Positions 1-5,997 of a stretch of DNA of 12,880 nucleotides are shown here, piece after piece (the stretch's first letter is position 1; every line of letters begins with the position of its first letter). Source of the DNA: Pseudomonadota bacterium (GTDB taxonomy: Bacteria > Pseudomonadota > Alphaproteobacteria > Rhizobiales > Xanthobacteraceae). The translations under genes were made by a program, and so were the position numbers. The stretch lies in assembly GCA_023423415.1 (NCBI GenBank), contig JAFAFP010000128.1, positions 1 to 12,880 on the forward strand. The letters are read 5' to 3'. Below the pieces are notes generated by a model that was given only the letters and a program-made list of their open reading frames with translations, did not search any database and had not been told where the DNA came from.

Positions 1-30
1 GTTTGCGGCAGCCAATGGCCGGCCGCAAAC
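1..30. terminator. Hairpin downstream of the isochorismatase-family gene, possible terminator
   Basis: GTTTGCGGC (1-9) and GCCGCAAAC (22-30) are perfect reverse complements, and GCC/GGC inside the loop can add three more pairs. The hairpin lies 25 bases past the stop of the minus-strand gene at 55-816, where a terminator would be expected. Any T-tract for minus-strand termination would lie before position 1, outside the window, so intrinsic termination cannot be confirmed. Confidence 0.45.
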
Positions 31-54
31 ACCCAAGTCTCGGATTTTTACGGC

Positions 55-816
55 CTACTTCGACTTTTTGGCGACCTCTTGGGCCTTTTGGTAGCTCTCG
101 ATGACAGCCGCGTAGTTCGGCGCCACGAGGGCGTAAAGTTTTGCAAGTTCGGCCGCTTCCGGACGATTCCAGGTGCGGTGCGTCTCGGACAGCACGGCAT
201 TTGTCGATGTCGGAATGACTCCCGCCTGGGTGAAGCGAGCAAGCGTGGTCCGTGATGCCATTTCGCTCGGGTCGCCGGAGGCATCCATCACCGCATACAC
301 CTTGAAGCCGGCGGCTTTGGCATCGAGTGCAGGGAACATCACGCAGACGCTGGTCCAGACGCCGGCCATGATGAGCGTCTTTTTGCCGGTGGCGCGTACC
401 GTCTTGACGAAGTCTTCGTTGTCCCAGGCGTTCACTTCGCCTTTGCGCGGAACGTAGACCGCATGCGGCGCGAATTGGTGGATTTCCGGCATGAGCGGCC
501 CGTTCGGCCCGTTCGGTTCGGACGCCGTAGTGATGACCGGAATTTTGAGCAATGTCGCGAGTTTCGCGAGCATCACCGTGTTGGCGCGCAACTCGGTAAC
601 GCTGATGTCTTTCACGGTTTGAAAGAGACCCGCCTGGTGATCGAGCAGGAGGATCACGGCGTCGGACGTATCGATCAGAGCCTGGCCACCGCCGGATGGC
701 AGCACACTTGATGACGCCGGTGTCGTTTGCGCCGCTGCGGGCGAAATGAGTGACTGGATGGCTATCGCCAGAATGACAGCAAGAGGGTGCAAGATGTTTT
801 TCAATGGAAGTGACAT
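55..816 (-). CDS. Exported isochorismatase-family (YcaC-like) cysteine hydrolase
   Basis: This encodes a 253-residue alpha/beta hydrolase of the isochorismatase superfamily, closest in style to YcaC-type proteins of unsettled substrate. The family's Asp-Lys-Cys catalytic set is visible: D59 in LLLDHQAGLF, K125 in VPRKGEVNAWD and C158 in GVWTSVCVMFPAL. The cis-peptide region and the Cys helix look intact. The N-terminus (about residues 1-30, hydrophobic core followed by SPAAAQ) reads as a Sec signal peptide, so the mature enzyme is probably periplasmic; most relatives are cytoplasmic. The ATG at 816 was chosen over a longer frame reaching 909 because AAAGGA sits just upstream of it and because the signal peptide begins there. 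It is divergent from an HxlR-type regulator 249 bp away, a common regulator/target arrangement. The substrate is unknown. The family is secure; the export is inferred. Confidence 0.88.
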   Translation of the reverse strand: MSLPLKNILHPLAVILAIAIQSLISPAAAQTTPASSSVLPSGGGQALIDTSDAVILLLDHQAGLFQTVKDISVTELRANTVMLAKLATLLKIPVITTASEPNGPNGPLMPEIHQFAPHAVYVPRKGEVNAWDNEDFVKTVRATGKKTLIMAGVWTSVCVMFPALDAKAAGFKVYAVMDASGDPSEMASRTTLARFTQAGVIPTSTNAVLSETHRTWNRPEAAELAKLYALVAPNYAAVIESYQKAQEVAKKSK

Positions 817-881
817 GGCTTTTCCTTTCACGGTTCTTGCGGACGCGGCCAATCGACTTGCTCGCGCGCGCGCAACGAAAT

Positions 882-898
882 TTGTGTGCTCGACACAA
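882..898. promoter_or_regulatory. Dyad TTGTGT-N5-ACACAA upstream of the hydrolase gene
   Basis: A perfect 6-bp inverted repeat with a 5-base centre lies 66-82 bases upstream of the hydrolase start at 816. The size and symmetry fit a dimeric repressor or activator site. It does not resemble the GTATC/GATAC repeats at the other end of the same divergent spacer, so a different protein may bind it. No experimental support is available from sequence. Confidence 0.4.
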
Positions 899-1008
899 CG
901 CGAGTGCATGATGCTTCGTTGCAGATTGTGATGCGCTGGTGCGGATTAGCCGATTGATTGTTGACGCGTGGCGCGCTTGAACTAGGGCCGAACGAACGTA
1001 TTGGACAG

Positions 1009-1065
1009 TAGTAATCTGCGAGATACCGTGAGTGTTGCCAGAGGCGTAGTATCAGGTGAGATACC
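1009..1065 (+). promoter_or_regulatory. Tandem operator-like repeats at the start of the HxlR-type gene
   Basis: Two related copies occur with a 38-bp period. One has TAGTAATC at 1009-1016 then GAGATACC at 1020-1027; the other has TAGTATC at 1047-1053 then GAGATACC at 1058-1065. The second copy is a perfect dyad, GTATC-N6-GATAC (1049-1053 with 1060-1064), and ends at the base before the ATG of the regulator. The first copy is the same dyad with one extra A. HxlR-type regulators commonly bind short dyads near their own promoter, so autoregulation is a reasonable inference. GGTGAG inside the second copy also serves as the likely ribosome binding site, so a bound regulator could cover the translation start region. 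Confidence 0.5.
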
Positions 1066-1449
1066 ATGAGCGAAAAGATGCAGGCGCGACCAACGAAGAA
1101 GACCAAAGACAAGGAAGTGCTCGAGGGCGCAGGATGTGGTGTCGATTACTTTTTGAAATTTCTGGCGCGGGAATGGATGAGCGACATCGTGTGGACTTTG
1201 GCGCGCGAGGAGGTGATGCGATTTGGCGCGTTACGCCGCGCATTGCCGGGCGCCGTTTCCGCCCGTGTGTTGTCGGGCCGGCTGAAAGAACTTGAATCCT
1301 ATGGGTTGGTGTCCCGGCACGATGCCCGTAAGCTGCCTCTCCATGTCGAATACAGACTGACGGAGGAAGGTAAGCTGCTCGACGCAGCGCTTCGCCGCAG
1401 TGAGATGCTTGCACAAGGCCTGAAGCAACCGGACCGCAAAGACTCGTAG
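1066..1449 (+). CDS. HxlR-family winged-helix transcriptional regulator
   Basis: A 127-residue protein with one winged-helix DNA-binding domain from about residue 24 to 108. The HxlR signature is clear: a conserved Cys near the start (C24), then EWMSDIVWTL, MRFGALRRALPG, LSGRLKELESYGLVSR and a VEYRLTEEGKLL wing and helix. In characterised members (HypR, YodB, QorR) the N-terminal Cys senses electrophiles, quinones or oxidants; C24 makes that possible here but does not prove it. The first 20 residues are basic and probably disordered. The ATG is preceded by GGTGAG. It is divergent from the exported hydrolase gene and lies 184 bp upstream of a solute-binding protein gene on the same strand, so either could be a target. 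Tandem dyads at its own start suggest autoregulation. Confidence 0.9.
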   Translation: MSEKMQARPTKKTKDKEVLEGAGCGVDYFLKFLAREWMSDIVWTLAREEVMRFGALRRALPGAVSARVLSGRLKELESYGLVSRHDARKLPLHVEYRLTEEGKLLDAALRRSEMLAQGLKQPDRKDS

Positions 1450-1633
1450 TGCATCGAAGCACGGGCGCGATGTTTGACGAGATTGCATTCGCTCTTTCTG
1501 CTGCGGTTCTTGAGGATGCGGCACACAAATTGCTGGGTTGTTTTGCCGAATGCGCCAGGGAGGGTTGTGACGTGCCGCAATGGCGGTAACCTGTGCTGGC
1601 GCGGGAATCAGCGCTGAAAGAGGTATCGATCCG

Positions 1634-2626
1634 ATGAAAGTTTGCTCTCGTTTGTTCCGAGTGGCTGCTGTCGCGGCTGCAATGTCTGTTCCGTTTGTGA
1701 CACAGGCCAAGGCCCAGGATTGGCCCAATCGGGCGGTGACGCTGGTCATTCCATTTGCCGCCGGAAGCGCTTCGGATGTCGTCGGCCGTATCTTTGCGGC
1801 GCGGTTGTCGGAAGTTCTGGGGCAGCAGGTCGTCATCGAGAACGTGGGCGGCGCTGGTGGGACGATCGGGGTCGGTCGTGTCTCCAAGGCCGTACCCGAC
1901 GGCTATCAGTTCGTGATGGGTGGCATCGACACCTTCGCCATGAGCAAAGCGCTTTACAAGAAGCTGCCTTACGATCCGGTCGGTGACTTCATGCCGGTCG
2001 CGCTGGTGGCAGAGCAGCCGATCATTCTGATGGTCCGCAAGGACCTGCCGGTGAAGAACTTCAAGGAGTTCGTTGCACACGCCAAGGCGAATGCCGGCAA
2101 GATGCAATATGGTTCGGCCGGTGTCGGTTCGGCCTCGCATCTCGGTTGTGCGCAATTGAATGCCGCGGCGGGGATCGACGCTGTGCATGTGCCGTACCGC
2201 GGCTCTGCTCCTGCAATGCAGGACGCGATGGCGGGGCGTATCGACTACATTTGCGCGCTTGGGGCCGCCGCCATTCCGCAGATGGAAAACAAGACTCTCA
2301 ATCCGCTCGCGGCGCTGACCAAGGCGCGCTCGCCGCTTGCGCCGGATGTCCCGACCGCGATGGAATTGGGACTGAGCAATTTCGAAGCGCCGTTCTGGAG
2401 CGGCTTCTTTGTACCGAAAGGAACGCCGCAGGAGGTGATCGACAAGTTGCAGAAAGCGACTGTGGCGATGATCGAGACGCCGGTGCTGACCGATCGCCTC
2501 AAGAAAGTCGGCTCGACCTTCGTTCCGGTCGCGCAGGCCAACCCGGCTTATCTCAAGAAGTTTCTCGACGGCGAAATCGAGAAATGGGGTGCGACCATCA
2601 AGGCCAGCGGCGTCAGTCTCGATTGA
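1634..2626 (+). CDS. Tripartite tricarboxylate transporter (Bug/TctC-family) solute-binding protein
   Basis: A 330-residue periplasmic binding protein of the Bug (TctC) family, which presents carboxylates, amides or aromatic acids to TctA/TctB membrane proteins. Residues 1-28 form a signal peptide ending QAKA before QDWP. Family motifs follow: VTLVIPFAAGSASDVVGR (about 35-52), VIENVGGAGGTIG (67-79), the YGSAGVGSASHL ligand-loop region and VHVPYRGSAPAMQD, with the usual C-terminal helix. The ATG at 1634 was preferred to an upstream in-frame start at 1580 because AGAGG lies about 10 bases before it and the signal peptide starts there. No tctA or tctB genes occur in the window, so it is an orphan here; orphan Bug proteins are abundant in some proteobacteria and may use a distant transporter or act in sensing. 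The ligand cannot be read from sequence. Expression with the HxlR gene upstream is possible. Confidence 0.92.
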   Translation: MKVCSRLFRVAAVAAAMSVPFVTQAKAQDWPNRAVTLVIPFAAGSASDVVGRIFAARLSEVLGQQVVIENVGGAGGTIGVGRVSKAVPDGYQFVMGGIDTFAMSKALYKKLPYDPVGDFMPVALVAEQPIILMVRKDLPVKNFKEFVAHAKANAGKMQYGSAGVGSASHLGCAQLNAAAGIDAVHVPYRGSAPAMQDAMAGRIDYICALGAAAIPQMENKTLNPLAALTKARSPLAPDVPTAMELGLSNFEAPFWSGFFVPKGTPQEVIDKLQKATVAMIETPVLTDRLKKVGSTFVPVAQANPAYLKKFLDGEIEKWGATIKASGVSLD

Positions 2627-2637
2627 TATTTGATGTC

Positions 2638-2668
2638 GGTGCTTCCGCTACGGGCGGAGGCACCTTTT
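2638..2668 (+). terminator. Intrinsic terminator of the solute-binding protein gene
   Basis: Arms 2638-2649 and 2653-2664 pair over 12 positions, with two G-T wobbles, around a 3-base ACG loop, followed at once by TTTT (2665-2668). It starts 12 bases after the stop codon. The stop codon of the convergent minus-strand gene (2648-2650) lies inside the stem, so the two 3' ends overlap. Confidence 0.8.
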
Positions 2669-3334
2669 CAGAAACTGCGTGAGATCGTCGGTCACGAAAT
2701 CCACGTGCTCGGCGTCTCGCCCTTCCAGTTCCCAATCCTCGCGGAATACTTCGCGCGTTCCTTCGGGCACCACCAGGACGGTGGTGATGCCGAGTGAATG
2801 GGGGACAGTGAGGTTGCGGGACAAATCTTCGAACATCGCCGATCTGGTCGGATCGACACCGTGACGCTCAAGGAATCGGTCGTAAGTCCTCGCCGAAGGC
2901 TTGGGTTCGAGTTCGGCGGCAACGATGTCGAACACATCCTCGAAATGCGAATGAATATCGAGCCGCCGCATAACGGCGTCGGCGTGCTTGCGCGTGCCGT
3001 TGGTGAGGATGAGCTTGCGGCCGGGCAGGTTTTCCAGCGCGGTGCCAAGTGCCGGATTGGGCAGGAGCGGCGAGTGGTCGATCTCGTGCACGAAATCCAG
3101 GAAATCATCCGGCCTCATGCCGTGCTCGGTCATCAGGCCGCGCATCGAAGTGCCATAGCGGCGATAGTAATCCTTCTGCAGGCGGAAAGCCTCGTCGTGG
3201 GCGATACTCAGGAAACTCGCGATGTAATCCTGAATGCGCTTGTCGACCTGCTGCCAGAGATTGAGGTGATGCGGGTAGAGCGTGTTGTCGAGATCGAAGA
3301 TCCAAGTTTGGACGTGCGAGAAGGATTTTGTCAT
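2648..3334 (-). CDS. HAD-superfamily pyrimidine 5'-nucleotidase-like phosphatase
   Basis: A 228-residue HAD hydrolase of the subgroup annotated as pyrimidine 5'-nucleotidase (SDT1-like), expected to dephosphorylate nucleoside monophosphates or similar small phosphoesters in the cytoplasm. All four HAD motifs are present: motif I FDLDNTLY with nucleophile D14 and D16; motif II ILTNGT with T111; motif III lysine K145 in EPKPSARTY; motif IV MFEDLSRNL with E169/D170 for Mg binding. The helical cap lies between motifs I and II (about residues 22-85), with QKDYYRRYGTSMRGLM typical of the subgroup. Its start lies 7 bases after the stop of the upstream DUF559 gene, so the two are probably cotranscribed; no strong ribosome binding site is seen. 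The 3' end overlaps the terminator of the convergent binding-protein gene. True substrate specificity is uncertain. Confidence 0.87.
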   Translation of the reverse strand: MTKSFSHVQTWIFDLDNTLYPHHLNLWQQVDKRIQDYIASFLSIAHDEAFRLQKDYYRRYGTSMRGLMTEHGMRPDDFLDFVHEIDHSPLLPNPALGTALENLPGRKLILTNGTRKHADAVMRRLDIHSHFEDVFDIVAAELEPKPSARTYDRFLERHGVDPTRSAMFEDLSRNLTVPHSLGITTVLVVPEGTREVFREDWELEGRDAEHVDFVTDDLTQFLKRCLRP

Positions 3335-3341
3335 CTTGCCG

Positions 3342-3758
3342 TTATTGCTTGTCCCTCTCCCCGTTTACGGGGAGAGGGTGGCCTTCGCGCAGCGAAGGTC
3401 GGGTGAGGGGCGTGTCGGTCTGAAGATCTTTGAGGACCGTTTCAAGGACTCCGTCCCGATTTGACATCACGTCGTTGTTCCAAAATCTCAAAACTTTGTA
3501 GCCTTCCTTGGCGAGAAAGGCATCCCGCGTCTGATCACGCGAACTTTCGGAATGCTGACCTCCATCTATTTCGACGATCAGCCGGCGATCGCGGCATACA
3601 AAATCGACGATGTAGGGGCCTATCTCGTCCTGCCGGATGAATTTGTAGCCGCCCAAGCGCCAGTCGCGCAACGCGAGCCACATGCGCATTTCTGCGTCGG
3701 TCGAATTACGTCGCAGCCGACGTTGCCGTTTAACGGTGACGGAATTTGGTCCGCGCAT
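3342..3758 (-). CDS. DUF559 endonuclease-domain protein with a repeat-encoded tail
   Basis: A 138-residue protein whose residues about 4-112 form a DUF559 domain, a restriction-endonuclease-like fold related to Vsr-type proteins. Visible family features are RRLRRNSTDAEMRMW, an RLGGYKFIRQ strand, VDFVC with D52, IVEIDGGQH with E63, D65, Q68 and H69, and a C-terminal VLRFWNNDV strand. D52 and E63 are the likely metal-binding pair. Its biological role is unknown. Residues 116-136 (PLTRPSLREGHPLPVNGE style) are encoded by palindromic repeat copy A, not by the domain. The ATG at 3758 directly abuts the inverted copy B, whose GGTGAGG sequence supplies the only Shine-Dalgarno-like site; an upstream GTG at 3776 would start inside that repeat and is less likely. 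Gene and repeats together form a nearly symmetric unit. Confidence 0.88.
   Translation of the reverse strand: MRGPNSVTVKRQRRLRRNSTDAEMRMWLALRDWRLGGYKFIRQDEIGPYIVDFVCRDRRLIVEIDGGQHSESSRDQTRDAFLAKEGYKVLRFWNNDVMSNRDGVLETVLKDLQTDTPLTRPSLREGHPLPVNGERDKQ
3353..3411. repeat. Composite palindromic repeat, copy A
   Basis: The element has three parts. First comes a perfect 11-bp hairpin CCCTCTCCCCG/CGGGGAGAGGG (3353-3363 with 3368-3378). Then TGGC and a second hairpin CCTTCGC/GCGAAGG (3382-3388 with 3392-3398). It ends with CGGGTGAGGGGC (3400-3411). This architecture is of the REP/RIME-like mosaic kind seen in rhizobial genomes. It overlaps the 3' end of the DUF559 frame and is read in frame as its C-terminal tail. 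Confidence 0.85.
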
Positions 3759-3852
3759 GCCCCTCACCCGGCTCACACGCAGCCAAGTTTACGCTGGTTG
3801 CGTAAACTTGCCAGCGATGCTCGCCACCCTCTCCCCGCATGCGGGGGGAGGG
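3759..3852. repeat. Composite palindromic repeat, copy B (inverted relative to copy A)
   Basis: Reading right to left it has the same order as copy A. The GC hairpin is at 3827-3838 with 3841-3852 (12 bp, one wobble). GCCACCCTCTCCCCG at 3823-3837 is the exact complement of 3368-3382 in copy A. A different middle hairpin is present, CAAGTTTACGC/GCGTAAACTTG (3784-3794 with 3800-3810, perfect 11 bp). The end is GCCCCTCACCCG at 3759-3770, the exact complement of 3400-3411. It lies 10 bases past the stop of the barrel gene and may help end or stabilise that transcript. Confidence 0.85.
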
Positions 3853-3862
3853 AAAGGAGGAG

Positions 3863-5023
3863 CTACTGCAGTCCCCAGTTGGGCAGCGTCGGATCGAACC
3901 GCTTCACCATCGTTGCGCTGACGATATGATCGTCAAACTCCTTGGTGGCATCATTCGAGTTGTTGCGCAGGAAGCGATAATCCAGCCGCAGGTCGGCCTG
4001 TTTCCAGAAGAAGCCGGGGAGCAACGCCACCGCGCCGGGGATGATCAATGTGTCGTGGCGTTCCGCACCGGTCGCGACAACCACGTCATTGCGATAATCG
4101 CGCCAACTGACCGTCAGCGTTGCGCCAAGCGTCAGCCAGTCGAACGCCGTCTTGTAAACCTCGAGACGGCCGCCCCATTCGATATAAGCGCCCGGCTGGA
4201 TTTCCGTGACCAGCGTATTCACGACGGCCCCGGAAATGTCGCTCCACAAGACATAAGGCGAAAAGATCACGACACTGCCGACGCCGAGCACATCGGGCTT
4301 CGCGAACCGAAGCCGTGCATCCGCGTACCAGCCATGCTGCGACGGGAAATAATCGTCGTAGGAGCGGTAAGCGGCGCGCAGGCGCAGCGCCGAATACAGG
4401 CCTTCATTGGTACCTTCAAAGGTGAGGGCGCCGGAGCCTTCGCCGTAATAGAAGCGGTCATGGAAATAGGAGGCGGCGGCGCCGAGCGACGGGGTGATGC
4501 TGAGCCCCGGCGTCACGTCGAAGATCGGACCGATTTCGCCGCCGGCATAAGCATAGTTCAGATCGCCGTAGCGGCCGTTCACCTGACCGGCGACGATGCC
4601 ATTGGTGCGCCAGCGCTGGCCATTGATGTTGCGTTCGTCGCGCAAGGCGAGCGAGCCCTGTGTGAACCAGTCGCTCTTGCCGCCCGGCAAATAATAGAGC
4701 GGGTTCGATTCATAGCCGGTCCCCAGTTCCGCCGTGACCAGCGTGTATGACGGCTGCATCGCGCGGCGTACGCGCATCAAGCCGACCTTGCCTTCGAAAT
4801 TGTTGGGATCGTTGACGAGAATGCGTTCGTACGCGGCCAGCGCCCAGCGCGGTTTACCGCTGTCTTCGGCCAGCTTGGCGAAGCGGAGGTTCAACTCCGT
4901 GTTGGCCGGCTCGCGCAGGATGCGCGCATACATCGCGTCCAGTTCGTCGGCGCGCACCGCCTCTGATCCGGTGACAATAAAAAACGTGGCCAGAAGCCAC
5001 GCTAATCCCCGCTTCACATTCAC
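3863..5023 (-). CDS. Outer-membrane TPR plus beta-barrel protein (Slam-like architecture)
   Basis: A 386-residue envelope protein not tied to a named family. A signal peptide ends at about residue 25 (hydrophobic LAWLLATFFIVTG, then EAVRA). A short helical TPR-like region follows at about 28-90 (ELNLRFAKLAEDSGKPRWALAAYERIL is split into typical A/B helices). From about residue 95 to the end there are alternating amphipathic strands rich in Tyr, Trp, Gly and Asp, starting with ELGTGYESNP and ending in a strand with HIVSATMVKRF, as expected for a 12-14-strand outer-membrane barrel. Periplasmic TPR plus C-terminal barrel is the layout of Slam (DUF560) proteins, which place lipoproteins on the surface, but the match is architectural only. 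The GTG at 5023 is preferred (GGCGGA upstream); TTG at 5038 or GTG at 5017 are alternatives. It is divergent from a FecR-domain exported protein. Confidence 0.75.
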   Translation of the reverse strand: MNVKRGLAWLLATFFIVTGSEAVRADELDAMYARILREPANTELNLRFAKLAEDSGKPRWALAAYERILVNDPNNFEGKVGLMRVRRAMQPSYTLVTAELGTGYESNPLYYLPGGKSDWFTQGSLALRDERNINGQRWRTNGIVAGQVNGRYGDLNYAYAGGEIGPIFDVTPGLSITPSLGAAASYFHDRFYYGEGSGALTFEGTNEGLYSALRLRAAYRSYDDYFPSQHGWYADARLRFAKPDVLGVGSVVIFSPYVLWSDISGAVVNTLVTEIQPGAYIEWGGRLEVYKTAFDWLTLGATLTVSWRDYRNDVVVATGAERHDTLIIPGAVALLPGFFWKQADLRLDYRFLRNNSNDATKEFDDHIVSATMVKRFDPTLPNWGLQ

Positions 5024-5138
5024 GTCATTCCGCCCCAAATTTCACGCAACCCCGGGCCGCCGATTGAAAGCTTTGTGTAGCGCAATCAATGCGGGTCGGC
5101 TATGCAGAAAAAAGTGAGTGGAGATCGAACCTGTGGGC

Positions 5139-5154
5139 GTGGTCTGGCGACCAC
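5139..5154. promoter_or_regulatory. Dyad GTGGTC-TGGC-GACCAC between the divergent envelope genes
   Basis: A perfect 6-bp inverted repeat with a 4-base centre lies 41-56 bases upstream of the FecR-domain gene and about 116 bases upstream of the barrel gene. It may be an operator shared by both, or a stem in the FecR-gene 5' UTR. There is no T-tract, so it is not a terminator. Confidence 0.4.
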
Positions 5155-5194
5155 ACTTTGATGTGCCGTGCCGGTAAAAAAGTAGCGAACGCCA

Positions 5195-5968
5195 ATGTGC
5201 AAATCCTATTATTCACCGATTGCCGCTGTAATTGCTCTGTTCTGTTTGTTGCTTGAGAGCGCTCCCGCGTTCAGCGTGGATTCGAAAATCGGTGTCGCCT
5301 CCGCCGTGAAAAACCAGGTTCAAGGCCGCAATGCGCGCGCACTCGCGGCGGGCAGTGAGGTCTATGCCAATGAGCGTATCCGCACCGGCGACGCTGCGAC
5401 CGCGCAACTTCTGTTTCTGGACAAGACGGTCCTCAGTGTCGGGCCGAAGGCCGAGCTGACGCTCGACAAGTTTGTCTATGATCCTAACCGCGGCGCTGGT
5501 CAGGTGGTGGTGAATGCGGTGCAGGGCTCGTTCCGTTTCGTGACCGGCTCACAGAATCCCAACAATTATTCGATCAAGACGCCGGTCGCGACGCTCGGCA
5601 TTCGCGGCACCGTGATCGATCTTCTGGTGCAAAACGGACAAACCATCATTCTGCTGGTGGAGGGCGCGGTCAGCATCCGCATGACCAACGGCCAGACCTA
5701 TCAGCTCACCAAGCCCGGCACGGCTTTCATTATCGGTGCGAACGGGCAGGTGAAGGGGCCGGTGCCGTGGGATGGCACGATCGTCAATGTTGCTGCTGGC
5801 GTGACCTTCCCGCTCTATGGCTGGGCTTTCACCGGCGATCCGCAGGAAACTCGCGTGCCGTTCAATCACATGAACCAGATCGACCAGATCAACGCGATCA
5901 ACAGCCGGGCCTATGTGCCGCCGGTCCACCACAACCCGTATCCGTGCCAATATTGCTCGACCCCCTGA
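5195..5968 (+). CDS. Exported FecR-domain protein
   Basis: A 257-residue secreted protein with a FecR domain. Residues 1-27 are a signal peptide (hydrophobic AAVIALFCLLL, then SAPAFS). The FecR domain spans about 58-165: ERIRTGDAATAQLLFLD, VLSVGPKAELTLDKFVYDP, GSFRFVTG, and the highly conserved IKTPVATLGIRGTV. Unlike the sigma-regulating FecR of iron uptake, it has no cytoplasmic anti-sigma segment and no sigma-factor gene beside it. Free-standing FecR proteins of this kind are common in Bradyrhizobium relatives and their role is unknown. The tail after 165 is rich in Gly, Asn and Pro and ends in a Cys pair (CQYC, 251-254), which could form a disulfide or bind metal. The ATG start gives a good signal peptide; the ribosome binding site is weak. 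It is divergent from the barrel gene, which suggests a joint envelope role. Confidence 0.88.
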   Translation: MCKSYYSPIAAVIALFCLLLESAPAFSVDSKIGVASAVKNQVQGRNARALAAGSEVYANERIRTGDAATAQLLFLDKTVLSVGPKAELTLDKFVYDPNRGAGQVVVNAVQGSFRFVTGSQNPNNYSIKTPVATLGIRGTVIDLLVQNGQTIILLVEGAVSIRMTNGQTYQLTKPGTAFIIGANGQVKGPVPWDGTIVNVAAGVTFPLYGWAFTGDPQETRVPFNHMNQIDQINAINSRAYVPPVHHNPYPCQYCSTP

Positions 5969-5997
5969 CGATTGCGGGGGAGTCACGGGGCGGCACT

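Noticed and set aside
1052..2188. 378-codon minus-strand open frame opposite the HxlR-type and binding-protein genes
   Set aside because: It lies opposite two recognised genes, has low-complexity composition rich in Arg, Ser and His, no domain, and no ribosome binding site. Long antisense frames are common in GC-rich genomes.
3353..3852. CRISPR array or standard insertion sequence
   Set aside because: There are only two repeat copies, in inverted orientation, enclosing a gene. No spacer series, no DDE transposase and no target-site duplication could be seen.
3839..4750. 303-codon plus-strand open frame opposite the barrel gene
   Set aside because: It starts inside repeat copy B and runs antisense to a protein with signal peptide and barrel pattern. 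The translation has no domain.
5961..5980. CCCCC/GGGGG stem after the FecR-domain gene as a terminator
   Set aside because: It has only 5 bp of stem, a 10-base loop that includes the stop codon, and no T-tract on either strand.
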